Below are positions 4,357-11,120 of a DNA stretch of 11,120 bases, piece by piece. Both the position numbers and the translations under genes were made by a program. Origin of the DNA: Streptomyces roseochromogenus subsp. oscitans DS 12.976 (GTDB taxonomy: Bacteria > Actinomycetota > Actinomycetes > Streptomycetales > Streptomycetaceae). The notes under the pieces were generated by a model, which made no database searches, was not told where the DNA came from, and saw only the letters and a program-made list of their open reading frames with translations. The first letter of the stretch is position 1, and each line of letters starts with the position of its first letter. The stretch spans positions 3,082,851-3,093,970 of the forward strand of contig NZ_CM002285.1 of assembly GCF_000497445.1 (NCBI RefSeq), written 5' to 3'.

Positions 4357-6777
4357 TCACGCCGCGACCGGAATCTCAGGCGCCGCCCCGTTCGCCGCGG
4401 GGGTGAGCGCCAGCTCCAGGACCTGGCGGACGTCGGTCACGGTGTGGACGTCGAGCTTGTCCAGCACCTCGGCCGGGACGTCGTCCAGGTCGGGTTCGTT
4501 ACGCTTGGGGATGATCACGGTGGTCACCCCGGCGCGCTGGGCGGCGAGCAGCTTCTGCTTCACGCCGCCGATGGGCAGCACCCGGCCGGTCAGCGAGACC
4601 TCGCCGGTCATCGCCACATCCGTGCGCACCAGACGCCCGGAGAGCAGCGACGCGAGCGCCGTGGTCATCGTGATGCCGGCGCTGGGGCCGTCCTTCGGGA
4701 CCGCGCCCGCCGGGAAGTGGATGTGCACGCCCCGGTCCCTCAAGTCGCCCACCGGCAGCTCCAGTTCGGCGCCGTGGCTGCGCAGGAAGCTCAGCGCGAT
4801 CTGCGCCGACTCCTTCATCACGTCACCGAGCTGACCGGTGAGGGTCAGACCGGCCGCGCCCGTCTCCGGGTCGGCGAGGGACGCCTCGACGAAGAGGACG
4901 TCGCCGCCGGCTCCGGTGACCGCGAGACCGGTCGCCACGCCCGGCACCGACGTACGGCGCTCGGCCGGGTCCTGGGCGGACTCGGGCACGTGGTGCGGGC
5001 GCCCGATCAGACCGCGCAGGTCCGTGTCCCGGACGGTGAACGGCAGCTCGCGCTCGCCGAGTTCGTGCTGGGCCGCGACCTTGCGGAGCAGGCGTGCGAT
5101 GGACCGCTCCAGGGTGCGCACGCCCGCCTCGCGGGTGTACTCGCCGGCGAGCTTGCGCAGCGCGCCCTCGTCGATCGTGACCTCGTCCTTGCCGAGTCCG
5201 GCCCGCTCCAGCTGACGCGGGAGCAGGTGGTCGCGGGCGATGACGACCTTCTCGTCCTCGGTGTAGCCGTCGAGGCGGACGATCTCCATCCGGTCGGCGA
5301 GCGCCTCCGGGATGGCCTCCAGGACGTTGGCGGTGGCCAGGAAGACCACGTCCGACAGGTCGAGTTCGACCTCCAGGTAGTGGTCCCGGAAGGTGTGGTT
5401 CTGCGCCGGGTCCAGGACTTCGAGCAGGGCCGCGGCCGGGTCGCCGCGGTAGTCCGAGCCCACCTTGTCGATCTCGTCCAGCAGGACCACCGGGTTCATG
5501 GATCCGGCCTCCTTGACGGCCCGCACGATCCGGCCGGGCAGCGCACCGACGTACGTACGGCGGTGGCCGCGGATCTCGGCCTCGTCCCGGACGCCGCCGA
5601 GGGCGACGCGGACGAACTTGCGGCCCATCGCGTGCGCGACGGACTCGCCGAGCGACGTCTTGCCGACGCCCGGCGGCCCGACTAGGGCCAGTACGGCGCC
5701 GCCGCGCCGGCCGCCGATGACGCCGAGGCCACGGTCGCTGCGGCGCTTGCGCACCGCGAGGTACTCGGTGATGCGCGCCTTCACGTCCTCCAGGCCGGCG
5801 TGCTCGGCGTCCAGGATCGCCTTGGCGCCCTGGATGTCGTACACATCCTCCGTCCGTTCCTTCCACGGCATTTCGAGGACGGTGTCCAGCCAGGTGCGGA
5901 TCCAGGAGCCCTCCGGGGACTGGTCGCTGGACCGCTCCAGCTTGTCGACCTCCTTGAGCGCGGCCTCGCGGACCTTCTCCGGCAGGTCGGCGGCCTCCAC
6001 GCGGGCGCGGTAGTCGTCGGACTCCTCGCCGTCCTGCTCGCCGTTCAGCTCGCGCAGCTCCTTGCGGACGGCCTCCAGCTGGCGGCGGAGCAGGAACTCG
6101 CGCTGCTGCTTGTCGACGCCCTCCTGGACGTCCTTGGCGATGGAGTCGGCCACGTCCTGCTCGGCGAGGTGCTCGCGCAGCTGCCGCGTGGCGAGCTTCA
6201 GCCGGGCCACCGGGTCGGCGGTCTCCAGCAGCTCGACCTTCTGTTCGGTGGTGAGGAACGGCGAGTAGCCGGAGTTGTCGGCGAGCGCGGAAACGCCTTC
6301 GATGGCCTGGACCCGGTCGACGACCTGCCAGGCGCCGCGCTTCTTCAGCCAGGTGGTGGCGAGCGCCTTGTACTCCTTGACCAGGTCCGCGACCTGACCC
6401 GGCAGCGGGTCCGGCACGCTCTCGTCGATACGCGCGCCCTCGACCCACAGGGCGGCGCCGGGACCGGTGGTGCCGGCGCCGATCCGCACGCGGCTCCGGC
6501 CGCGGATCAGAGCCCCCGGGTCACCGTCGGCCAGCCGGCCGACCTGCTCGACCGTGCCCAGCACACCGGTCTTCGCGTACGTGCCGTCGACGCGTGGCAC
6601 CAGCAGCACCCTGGGCTTGCCCGGCTCCGACCGGGCGGCGGCCTGTGCGGCCTCCACCGCGGCCCGTACGTCGGCGTCGCTCAGGTCCAGCGGAACCACC
6701 ATGCCGGGCAGCACGACCTCGTCGTCGAGCGGCAGCACGGGCAGTACGAGCGTGAACGCCGTGGACTCAGCAGCCAT
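4357..6777 (-). CDS. lon: ATP-dependent Lon protease (LonA type)
   Basis: This is an 806-residue, full-length LonA, the cytoplasmic hexameric protease that degrades damaged and some regulatory proteins. Domains in order are: the N-terminal substrate-binding domain (about 5-200), a coiled-coil linker (about 200-300), and the AAA+ module with Walker A GPPGVGKT (367-374) and Walker B LLDEID (432-437). The C-terminal protease domain has a Ser-Lys dyad: Ser699 in PKDGPSAG and Lys742 in GGVKQKL. The C-terminal tail is a short Ala/Pro extension. The start is ATG 6777, which has AAGGGG five bases upstream; an in-frame ATG at 6798 adjoins the operator and would add only seven residues. A HAIR-type inverted repeat lies 21 bp upstream, so repression by HspR and heat-shock induction are expected, as reported for lon in Streptomyces lividans. 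A strong hairpin follows the gene, which therefore looks monocistronic. No missing catalytic residue. Confidence 0.98.
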   Translation of the reverse strand: MAAESTAFTLVLPVLPLDDEVVLPGMVVPLDLSDADVRAAVEAAQAAARSEPGKPRVLLVPRVDGTYAKTGVLGTVEQVGRLADGDPGALIRGRSRVRIGAGTTGPGAALWVEGARIDESVPDPLPGQVADLVKEYKALATTWLKKRGAWQVVDRVQAIEGVSALADNSGYSPFLTTEQKVELLETADPVARLKLATRQLREHLAEQDVADSIAKDVQEGVDKQQREFLLRRQLEAVRKELRELNGEQDGEESDDYRARVEAADLPEKVREAALKEVDKLERSSDQSPEGSWIRTWLDTVLEMPWKERTEDVYDIQGAKAILDAEHAGLEDVKARITEYLAVRKRRSDRGLGVIGGRRGGAVLALVGPPGVGKTSLGESVAHAMGRKFVRVALGGVRDEAEIRGHRRTYVGALPGRIVRAVKEAGSMNPVVLLDEIDKVGSDYRGDPAAALLEVLDPAQNHTFRDHYLEVELDLSDVVFLATANVLEAIPEALADRMEIVRLDGYTEDEKVVIARDHLLPRQLERAGLGKDEVTIDEGALRKLAGEYTREAGVRTLERSIARLLRKVAAQHELGERELPFTVRDTDLRGLIGRPHHVPESAQDPAERRTSVPGVATGLAVTGAGGDVLFVEASLADPETGAAGLTLTGQLGDVMKESAQIALSFLRSHGAELELPVGDLRDRGVHIHFPAGAVPKDGPSAGITMTTALASLLSGRLVRTDVAMTGEVSLTGRVLPIGGVKQKLLAAQRAGVTTVIIPKRNEPDLDDVPAEVLDKLDVHTVTDVRQVLELALTPAANGAAPEIPVAA

Positions 6778-6780
6778 GAT

Positions 6781-6788
6781 CTCCCCTT
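6781..6788 (-). promoter_or_regulatory. Ribosome binding site deciding the lon start
   Basis: AAGGGGAG on the minus strand precedes ATG 6777 by a few bases. It supports this start over the ATG at 6798, which abuts the operator and has no such site. Confidence 0.75.
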
Positions 6789-6798
6789 CGGCAGTCAA

Positions 6799-6819
6799 GT
6801 TGAGCTATGCCGACTCAAC
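6799..6819 (-). promoter_or_regulatory. HAIR (HspR-associated inverted repeat) operator of lon
   Basis: GTTGAG and CTCAAC arms are separated by nine bases, matching the HAIR consensus CTTGAGT-N7-ACTCAAG at all ten core positions (TTGAG-N9-CTCAA). It sits between the rhomboid-like gene's stop and the lon ribosome binding site. HspR, the DnaK-operon repressor of actinomycetes, is the expected ligand; lon is a known member of this regulon in Streptomyces. I could not place the promoter hexamers convincingly. Confidence 0.85.
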
Positions 6820-6867
6820 CGTGGAGGGGTGGGCTGGTGTTCCCTGGGTTTGTTCGCTGTGAGCGAT

Positions 6868-7695
6868 TCAGCCCGGGCGCTGCCAGCGGCGGACCAGAGG
6901 CCAGCCCGCCACACCGATCGTCAGGGCGATGAGGTGGCCCCAGTCCGTCATCGGGTCCGCGAACTCGATCAGGTCGCTCACCAGCAACCAGCCCACCAGG
7001 GCGAGGAGGGGCCAGCGGAGCCAGGGGCGCAGCAGGCCGGACAGCGAGCCGATGCTGGCGGCCACGCCGAAGCTGATGCCGTAGTCGAGGCGGTGCAGTG
7101 AGGTGGTGGGCAGGTGGCCGAAGAGGACGGCCAGGCCCACGGGAACCTCGGTGGCGAGGGTGGCCAGGACGTGGCCCGCCAGGAAGACACAAGCGGCTCG
7201 CGCACCGCCTATGCGCCGCTCCAGCGAGGTGAGCACCAGCACGAACGCGAGCGCGTACGGCGACAGGACACCGCCCGCGATCCACAGCGCGCTCGCCAGC
7301 AGCACCACGACGGGCGAGCACACCAGGTGGGCCACGTCCGTGCTGGAGTCCTGGTAGAGGGCCTGGATCAGGCCGGGGTCGGCGACAGCCGCGATCAGGG
7401 AGGTGACGGCCAGGATGGCCGTGTAGGCGAAGGTGAACGGGGTGACGGCCGGGGTGGGCAGCAGCCGCCAGATGCGCGGGAACCGTACGGCCGGGCGCGC
7501 CTCGATGGCGACGGGGACGACGGCGAGGTCCGCGGCGGGGACGGGAACGGGGGCCGTGGCGTGCCGCTGGCGCGGCATGCCGTCCAGCAGGTCGGCGAGC
7601 GCGGGAGCCGGGACGGCGGCGGTGCCGTCGGCCAGGGGCAGGCCCGGCAGGGGTGGCGTCGCGGCCGCCGCTGGGCCCGTCGCGGTCCGTTCCAC
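6868..7695 (-). CDS. Rhomboid-like multi-pass membrane protein
   Basis: The protein has 275 residues from GTG 7695, chosen because GGAAGGAG lies nine bases upstream; a GTG at 7764 would add 23 residues without such a site. The N-terminal 75 residues are Ala/Pro-rich and probably cytoplasmic and disordered. From about residue 85 there are roughly six hydrophobic segments (about 85-104, 122-143, 145-157, 166-182, 206-222 and 228-243, with a last one near 254-268). The pattern fits the rhomboid fold, including the ERRIGG loop (159-164) typical of actinobacterial rhomboid-like proteins. Ser208 in GISFG and His254 in DWGHL sit where rhomboid proteases carry their Ser-His dyad, so activity is possible but not assured, since the usual GxSG is not exact. 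Its 3' end lies 90 bp before lon with the HAIR operator between, so the two are probably controlled separately. Substrate unknown. Confidence 0.8.
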   Translation of the reverse strand: MERTATGPAAAATPPLPGLPLADGTAAVPAPALADLLDGMPRQRHATAPVPVPAADLAVVPVAIEARPAVRFPRIWRLLPTPAVTPFTFAYTAILAVTSLIAAVADPGLIQALYQDSSTDVAHLVCSPVVVLLASALWIAGGVLSPYALAFVLVLTSLERRIGGARAACVFLAGHVLATLATEVPVGLAVLFGHLPTTSLHRLDYGISFGVAASIGSLSGLLRPWLRWPLLALVGWLLVSDLIEFADPMTDWGHLIALTIGVAGWPLVRRWQRPG

Positions 7696-7704
7696 GTTGC
7701 GGAA

Positions 7705-7712
7705 CTCCTTCC
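7705..7712 (-). promoter_or_regulatory. Ribosome binding site deciding the rhomboid-like start
   Basis: GGAAGGAG on the minus strand, nine bases before GTG 7695, is the best Shine-Dalgarno in this region. It argues for the shorter form of the protein. Confidence 0.65.
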
Positions 7713-7799
7713 GTCGCGCCCAACCCTTCGGGTTCCGGGGGCCGCTGTCTATGACCGACGCCACGCGAGAGCCGATTCACAGCAACCTCTCACGCTCCG

Positions 7800-7829
7800 T
7801 TGACGTCCATGCCCCGCCGAAACTACTCA
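7800..7829 (+). promoter_or_regulatory. Weak candidate promoter for the spermidine synthase-like gene
   Basis: TTGACG (7800-7805) is a good -35 for the housekeeping sigma factor. The hexamer 18 bases later, TACTCA, matches the -10 consensus poorly. The divergent spacer 7696-7923 also contains overlapping inverted repeats (AACGCA...TGCGTT at 7830-7858; GCTCGA...TCGAGC at 7837-7863). Confidence 0.25.
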
Positions 7830-7889
7830 AACGCATGCTCGATGGTGAATATTGCGTTCGAGCCGCCGTGCCGCCATCCGCAATTCCCA

Positions 7890-7909
7890 TGAACGACAGG
7901 ACTCGTTCA
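7890..7909. promoter_or_regulatory. Perfect palindrome in the leader of the spermidine synthase-like gene
   Basis: TGAACGA and TCGTTCA form perfect 7-bp arms around a six-base spacer, ending 14 bases before ATG 7924. It could be a repressor site or an mRNA hairpin next to the ribosome binding site. No known consensus is recognised. Confidence 0.5.
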
Positions 7910-7923
7910 AGCAGGATGGGGGC

Positions 7924-8601
7924 ATGACTGCCGTGTACGACTCCCCCGTGGTCCTCGACCGGCGCGACGGCCCGTACGGCGAGGTGGTGCTGCGCCGGCA
8001 TGGAGGACTGTTGCAGATCATTGCCAACGGCTGTTTCCTGATGGACACCTCCGACGGCCGCTCGGAGCGGCTGCTGGTCGACGCCGCGTACGACGCGCTG
8101 GACGGGCGGCCGGCACCGAACGTGCTGATCGGCGGGCTGGGCGTGGGATTCTCACTCGCACATGCCGCTGCGGACCCCAGGTGGGGGCGGATCACCGTCG
8201 TCGAGCGGGAGCCGGCCGTCGTGGGCTGGCACCGGGACGGGCCGCTGGCCGAGGTGTCCGCAGGGGCGCTAGGCGATCCGCGCACCGAGGTCGTGGAAGG
8301 CGATCTCATGGCGTTCGTCCATGAGACATGTGACACGTTCGACGCACTCTGCCTGGACATCGACAACGGCCCGGGCTGGACGGTCACGGACGACAATCAC
8401 ACCCTGTACTCACCGGCCGGACTCGCCGCCTGTTCAAGGGTGTTGAGACCCGGCGGGGTGCTCGCGGTGTGGTCGGCCGAGCCCTCTCCGGAATTTGAAG
8501 GAACCTTGCGGAATGCCGGGTTCCGGCAGGTGCGTACCGAAGAGGTGCCCGTTGCCCGGGGCGTTCCGGACGCGGTGCACCTCGGCGTCAGACCTGGATA
8601 G
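7924..8601 (+). CDS. Spermidine synthase-like SAM-fold protein
   Basis: This 225-residue protein starts at ATG 7924, just after AGGATGGGGG; an in-frame upstream start at 7852 would run through the palindrome and the ribosome binding site. The fold is a class I nucleotide-binding Rossmann domain. Its glycine motif is VLIGGLGVGFSLA (67-79), followed by acidic Glu94 in TVVERE (expected to hold the ribose of the cofactor) and LRPGGVLAVWS (174-184) as a late strand. The N-terminal 50 residues (SERLLVDAAY) match the beta-hairpin and substrate-gate region of spermidine synthases. The DSTDP-type catalytic motif of true spermidine synthases is replaced by LDIDNGPGW (144-152), so putrescine aminopropylation is not safe to assume, and there is no decarboxylase gene beside it. 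Many actinobacterial genomes carry such orphan homologues of unknown role. It is read away from the rhomboid-like gene and is followed 113 bp later by the response regulator. Confidence 0.85.
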   Translation: MTAVYDSPVVLDRRDGPYGEVVLRRHGGLLQIIANGCFLMDTSDGRSERLLVDAAYDALDGRPAPNVLIGGLGVGFSLAHAAADPRWGRITVVEREPAVVGWHRDGPLAEVSAGALGDPRTEVVEGDLMAFVHETCDTFDALCLDIDNGPGWTVTDDNHTLYSPAGLAACSRVLRPGGVLAVWSAEPSPEFEGTLRNAGFRQVRTEEVPVARGVPDAVHLGVRPG

Positions 8602-8635
8602 CGACAGCACGGTGGATCCCCGTAATGTGCAGTCC

Positions 8636-8658
8636 TGACGCGGATCATTCAAGCGTCA
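8636..8658. promoter_or_regulatory. Inverted repeat before the two-component operon
   Basis: TGACGC and GCGTCA arms flank 11 bases in the 113-bp spacer between the spermidine synthase-like gene and the response regulator. It may be a regulator site, possibly autoregulatory, or a weak terminator. The stem is short, so I hold it loosely. Confidence 0.35.
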
Positions 8659-8714
8659 ATCGCAGACATGGGATCACCCCACTGGTTCCGGAAAGCAACA
8701 AGCAGGGGCGGGCG

Positions 8715-9455
8715 ATGGAGCAGACACACACCTCCCAGAGCGGCGCGGCGACGACTTCCCCGGGCGCACAGCGCCGGGTACTGGTCGTCGAGGACGATCC
8801 CACGATCGTCGACGCCATCGCGGCCCGGCTCCGCGCCGAGGGATTTCTCGTACAGACCGCGATGGACGGCCCGGCCGCCGTCGACACGGCCGAGGCCTGG
8901 CAGCCCGATCTGCTGATCCTCGACATCATGCTGCCGGGCTTCGACGGCCTTGAGGTCTGCCGGCGGGTGCAGGCGCAGCGCCCGGTGCCGGTGCTGATGC
9001 TGACCGCGCGCGACGACGAGACGGACATGCTGGTCGGTCTCGGGGTCGGCGCGGACGACTACATGACCAAGCCGTTCTCGATGCGGGAGCTGGCCGCGCG
9101 GGTGCATGTGCTGCTGCGCCGGGTGGAGCGGGCGGCGCTGGCCGCGGCGACACCACGCTCGGGCATCCTGCGCCTCGGTGAGCTGGAGATCGACCACGCG
9201 CAGCGCCGGGTGCGGGTGAAGTCCGAGGACGTCCATCTGACGCCCACCGAGTTCGACCTGCTGGTGTGCCTGGCGAACACCCCGCGCGCGGTGCTCTCCC
9301 GGGAGCAGTTGCTGGCCGAGGTGTGGGACTGGGCGGACGCCTCCGGCACCCGTACGGTCGACAGCCACATCAAGGCGCTGCGCCGGAAGATCGGCGCCGA
9401 GCGGATCCGCACCGTGCACGGCGTCGGGTACGCCCTGGAGACGCCCACGCCATGA
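8715..9455 (+). CDS. OmpR/PhoB-family response regulator
   Basis: This 246-residue cytoplasmic transcription factor has a disordered N-terminal leader of about 19 residues. The receiver domain (about 20-133) has the acidic pocket EDD (26-28), phospho-acceptor Asp70 in LILDIMLPGFDG, switch Thr97 and invariant Lys119 in TKPFSM. A winged-helix DNA-binding domain (about 150-243) carries LTPTEFDLL, the recognition helix with RTVDSHIKALRRKI, and the final hairpin RTVHGVGYALE. The start ATG 8715 has an AGGGGCGGG purine-rich site directly upstream; the earlier in-frame start at 8625 lacks one. Its stop overlaps the kinase start as ATGA, so the two are translationally coupled and form a cognate pair. 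Target genes are not evident from the window; the nearest candidates are its own promoter and the downstream kgd. Confidence 0.97.
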   Translation: MEQTHTSQSGAATTSPGAQRRVLVVEDDPTIVDAIAARLRAEGFLVQTAMDGPAAVDTAEAWQPDLLILDIMLPGFDGLEVCRRVQAQRPVPVLMLTARDDETDMLVGLGVGADDYMTKPFSMRELAARVHVLLRRVERAALAAATPRSGILRLGELEIDHAQRRVRVKSEDVHLTPTEFDLLVCLANTPRAVLSREQLLAEVWDWADASGTRTVDSHIKALRRKIGAERIRTVHGVGYALETPTP

Positions 9456-10567
9456 GCAGCGTCGGGCGCCCGGCCGCGCGGAGGAGCCCCGGGGAGGATC
9501 CCTGGGGCGGCGTGCGCCCGTTCTCGATCAAAACCAAGCTGGGCGCGCTCGTCGTCATCGCGGTGCTGATCACCACCGGACTGTCGATCGTCGCGGTGCA
9601 CACCAAGACCGAGCTGCGCTTCATCACCGTCTTCTCGATGATCGCCACGCTGCTGATCACACAGTTCGTGGCGCATTCGCTGACCATGCCGCTGGACGAG
9701 ATGAACGCGGTGGCGCGGTCGATCTCCCAGGGCGACTACACGCGCCGGGTGAGCGAGGGCCGCCGGGACGAGCTGGGCGACCTGGCCCAGACGATCAACG
9801 TCATGGCGGACGAGCTGGAGGCCCAGGACCGCCAGCGAAAAGAGCTGGTCGCGAATGTCTCCCATGAGCTGCGGACGCCCATCGCGGGGCTCCGCGCGGT
9901 GCTGGAGAACATCGTCGACGGGGTCACCGAGGCCGACCAGGAGACCATGCGGACGGCCCTGAAGCAGACCGAGCGGCTCGGCCGGCTGGTGGAGACCCTG
10001 CTGGACCTGTCCCGGCTCGACAACGGCGTCGTACCGCTGAAGATGCGCCGTTTCGAGGTGTGGCCGTATCTCTCGGGCGTGCTGAAGGAGGCCAACATGG
10101 TGGCCTCGGCGCGGGCCGGCATAGCCTCCGGCTCGGGCAGCCACACGCGCACCGACGTCCACCTCCACCTGGACGTCTCCCCGCCGGAGCTGACCGCGCA
10201 CGCGGATCCCGAGCGGATCCACCAGGTCGTCGCCAATCTGATCGACAACGCGGTCAAGCACAGCCCGCCGCACGGCCGGGTGACGGTGAAGGCGCGGCGC
10301 GGGCCGCAGCCGGAGTCGCTGGAGCTGGAGGTCCTGGACGAGGGCCCCGGCATTCCGCGCTCGGAGTGGCACCGGGTGTTCGAGCGGTTCAACCGGGGCG
10401 CGGTGACCCGGCCGCACGGTCCGGGCAGCGACGGCGGTACGGGGCTCGGGCTGGCGATCGCCCGCTGGGCGGTGGATCTGCACGGCGGCCGGATCGGTGT
10501 GGCCGAATCCGAACGGGGCTGCCGGATCATCGTCACCCTTCCGGGACTGTCTTCCGTTCCAAGTTGA
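9452..10567 (+). CDS. Membrane sensor histidine kinase with minimal extracytoplasmic loop
   Basis: A 371-residue kinase whose ATG overlaps the response regulator's stop (ATGA). Two membrane helices (about 30-49 and 57-75) are joined by only seven residues, HTKTELR, so there is no extracellular sensor domain. HAMP follows (about 76-130). The dimerisation and phosphotransfer domain has SHELRTP with His138. The HATPase domain has N-box NLIDNAVKH (262-270), G1 DEGPG (296-300), F-box RVFERFNRG and G2 GTGLGL (329-334). All catalytic motifs are intact. Family knowledge says kinases of this layout sense within or at the membrane, or through a partner protein. The first 25 residues are a Pro/Arg-rich cytoplasmic lead. 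A longer reading from 9266 in this frame lies inside the regulator gene and is rejected. Function is therefore signal input for the preceding regulator; the stimulus is unknown. Confidence 0.96.
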   Translation: MSSVGRPAARRSPGEDPWGGVRPFSIKTKLGALVVIAVLITTGLSIVAVHTKTELRFITVFSMIATLLITQFVAHSLTMPLDEMNAVARSISQGDYTRRVSEGRRDELGDLAQTINVMADELEAQDRQRKELVANVSHELRTPIAGLRAVLENIVDGVTEADQETMRTALKQTERLGRLVETLLDLSRLDNGVVPLKMRRFEVWPYLSGVLKEANMVASARAGIASGSGSHTRTDVHLHLDVSPPELTAHADPERIHQVVANLIDNAVKHSPPHGRVTVKARRGPQPESLELEVLDEGPGIPRSEWHRVFERFNRGAVTRPHGPGSDGGTGLGLAIARWAVDLHGGRIGVAESERGCRIIVTLPGLSSVPS

Positions 10568-10647
10568 CGTAAAGTTCCCACCGGAAGCACAAGATCCACG
10601 AGTGTCCGCGCCGTAGCCGTGCAGCTGGACACGTGTGATCAGGGGCA

Positions 10648-10684
10648 GGCCCGCGCGACCCGCACGAGAGCGGCGCGCCGGGCC
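10648..10684 (+). terminator. Candidate terminator of the two-component operon
   Basis: GGCCCGCGCG (10648-10657) pairs with CGCGCCGGGCC (10674-10684) with one bulged base and a 16-base loop. It is a strong GC stem 80 bases after the kinase stop, without a T-run. Confidence 0.4.
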
Positions 10685-10790
10685 GGGACCGGTGCACCCT
10701 CTCACCTGCGGAACCACGCTTGTTTCCCGCCATATCAAGCCCTGAAACAAGATTTCCGATGTGACTTACGCGACGATGACCTTGCTCGAC

Positions 10791-10820
10791 CTGACCTTCC
10801 CGGCCACAGAGGCGTAGCCT
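10791..10820 (+). promoter_or_regulatory. Candidate kgd promoter
   Basis: CTGACC (10791-10796) and TAGCCT (10815-10820) are 18 bases apart and fit the housekeeping sigma pattern (TTGAC-like, TAnnnT). Transcription would begin near 10827, giving a leader of roughly 45 bases before GTG 10871. Confidence 0.45.
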
Positions 10821-10870
10821 TTATTCCCGCTGTCCATCACCTTGTGAAGCGGAAGAGGGCGGTTGCCGCC

Positions 10871-11120
10871 GTGTCGCCACAGTCCCCCAGTAACCCGAGC
10901 GTCTCCACCGACGACCAAGCCGGGAAGAACCCCGCTGCCGCGTTCGGTCCGAACGAGTGGCTCGTCGACGAGATCTATCAGCAGTACCTCCAGGACCCGA
11001 ATTCGGTAGACCGCGCCTGGTGGGACTTCTTCGCCGATTACAAGCCGGGTGCTCCTGTCACCCCGGCTGCGGCGGGTACTGCGGCCGCGGGGGCCGCAGC
11101 CACCACCACGGCCCCGCAGG
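10871..11120 (+). CDS. kgd: 2-oxoglutarate dehydrogenase / decarboxylase N-terminus (3' truncated)
   Basis: The first 83 codons of a gene that leaves the window. The start is GTG 10871, with GGAAGAGGG 11 bases upstream; an in-frame GTG at 10844 has no ribosome binding site. The N-terminus is a short Ser/Pro-rich leader followed by FGPNEWLVDEIYQQYLQDP and SVDRAWWDFFADY (residues about 25-57), the conserved N-terminal segment of 2-oxoglutarate dehydrogenase E1. The Ala/Thr/Pro-rich stretch that follows is the flexible linker that, in actinobacteria, leads to a fused E2-like succinyltransferase domain and then the thiamine-diphosphate E1 domains in a protein of roughly 1,200-1,300 residues. It would oxidatively decarboxylate 2-oxoglutarate in the TCA cycle. 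The fused architecture is expected from the family, not visible here. It lies 303 bp after the two-component genes with its own candidate promoter. Confidence 0.93.
   Translation, partial: MSPQSPSNPSVSTDDQAGKNPAAAFGPNEWLVDEIYQQYLQDPNSVDRAWWDFFADYKPGAPVTPAAAGTAAAGAAATTTAPQ

Larger units (their letters stand above)
10568..10870 (+). other. 303-bp intergenic region between the kinase and kgd
   Basis: I find no convincing gene here. It holds two inverted repeats near its start, a candidate promoter near its end and the kgd ribosome binding site. A TTGACG at 10564-10569, overlapping the kinase stop, lacks a properly spaced -10. An imperfect repeat, CACGAGTGTCC...GGACACGTGTG (10597-10637, 9 of 11 pairs, 19-base loop), may be an operator. 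Confidence 0.6.

Noticed and set aside
6778..6798. Longer lon reading from ATG 6798
   Set aside because: That start abuts the operator and lacks a ribosome binding site, whereas AAGGGG stands before ATG 6777.
5800..7101. Plus-strand 433-codon open frame
   Set aside because: It is antisense to lon and the rhomboid-like gene and crosses the HAIR operator; no recognisable domain.
10564..10595. Second kgd promoter from TTGACG and CAAGAT
   Set aside because: The spacing is 20 bases, too long for a housekeeping promoter, and the -10 match is partial.
9059..10750. Minus-strand 563-codon open frame
   Set aside because: It is antisense to the response regulator and histidine kinase, whose motifs are intact. 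Its sequence is Arg/His/Gln-rich with no fold.

Overview
The window is high-GC actinomycete DNA, almost certainly from a Streptomyces. Codon third positions are overwhelmingly G or C, GTG starts are common, and I saw no TTA codons in the genes I inspected. The content also fits: a SpoIIE-type phosphatase fused to an HATPase domain, a Lon gene behind an HspR-type (HAIR) operator, an OmpR-type two-component pair, and the start of an actinobacterial 2-oxoglutarate dehydrogenase (kgd). Both edge genes, the phosphatase and kgd, are cut by the window. I see no tRNA, rRNA, CRISPR array, insertion sequence or phage gene.

Left part (1-4260). A PP2C/SpoIIE phosphatase with a C-terminal anti-sigma-type ATPase domain runs rightward and meets, tail to tail with one base between stops, a leftward block of three small exported low-complexity proteins. 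Read leftward from the block's start these are: a 198-residue Gly-rich protein with hydrophobic pairs every 15-17 residues; a 147-residue lipoprotein with a collagen-like Gly-X-Y tract between two cysteines and, unexpectedly, a transposase-like helix-turn-helix region; and a 170-residue Gly-rich protein with four regularly placed cysteine pairs. A perfect hairpin separates the first from the other two. Upstream of them, on the same strand, lies a soluble Hanks-type Ser/Thr kinase that appears to be expressed from a leaderless promoter. This accessory-looking block is the least ordinary part of the window.

Middle (4300-7700). Lon protease is on the minus strand, ended by a 12-bp perfect hairpin and preceded by a 21-bp HAIR operator directly upstream of its ribosome binding site. 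Upstream of Lon is a six-helix-type rhomboid-like membrane protein that keeps a candidate Ser/His pair. The two genes are about 90 bp apart and are probably regulated separately, because the operator sits between them.

Right part (7760-11120). Three plus-strand genes follow: a spermidine synthase-like SAM-fold protein with a palindrome in its leader; an OmpR/PhoB response regulator and its histidine kinase, translationally coupled by an ATGA overlap, the kinase having almost no extracytoplasmic loop; and, after a 303-bp gap holding a GC hairpin and a plausible promoter, the N-terminus of kgd. The right part reads as conserved chromosomal core: stress proteolysis, signal transduction and the TCA cycle.
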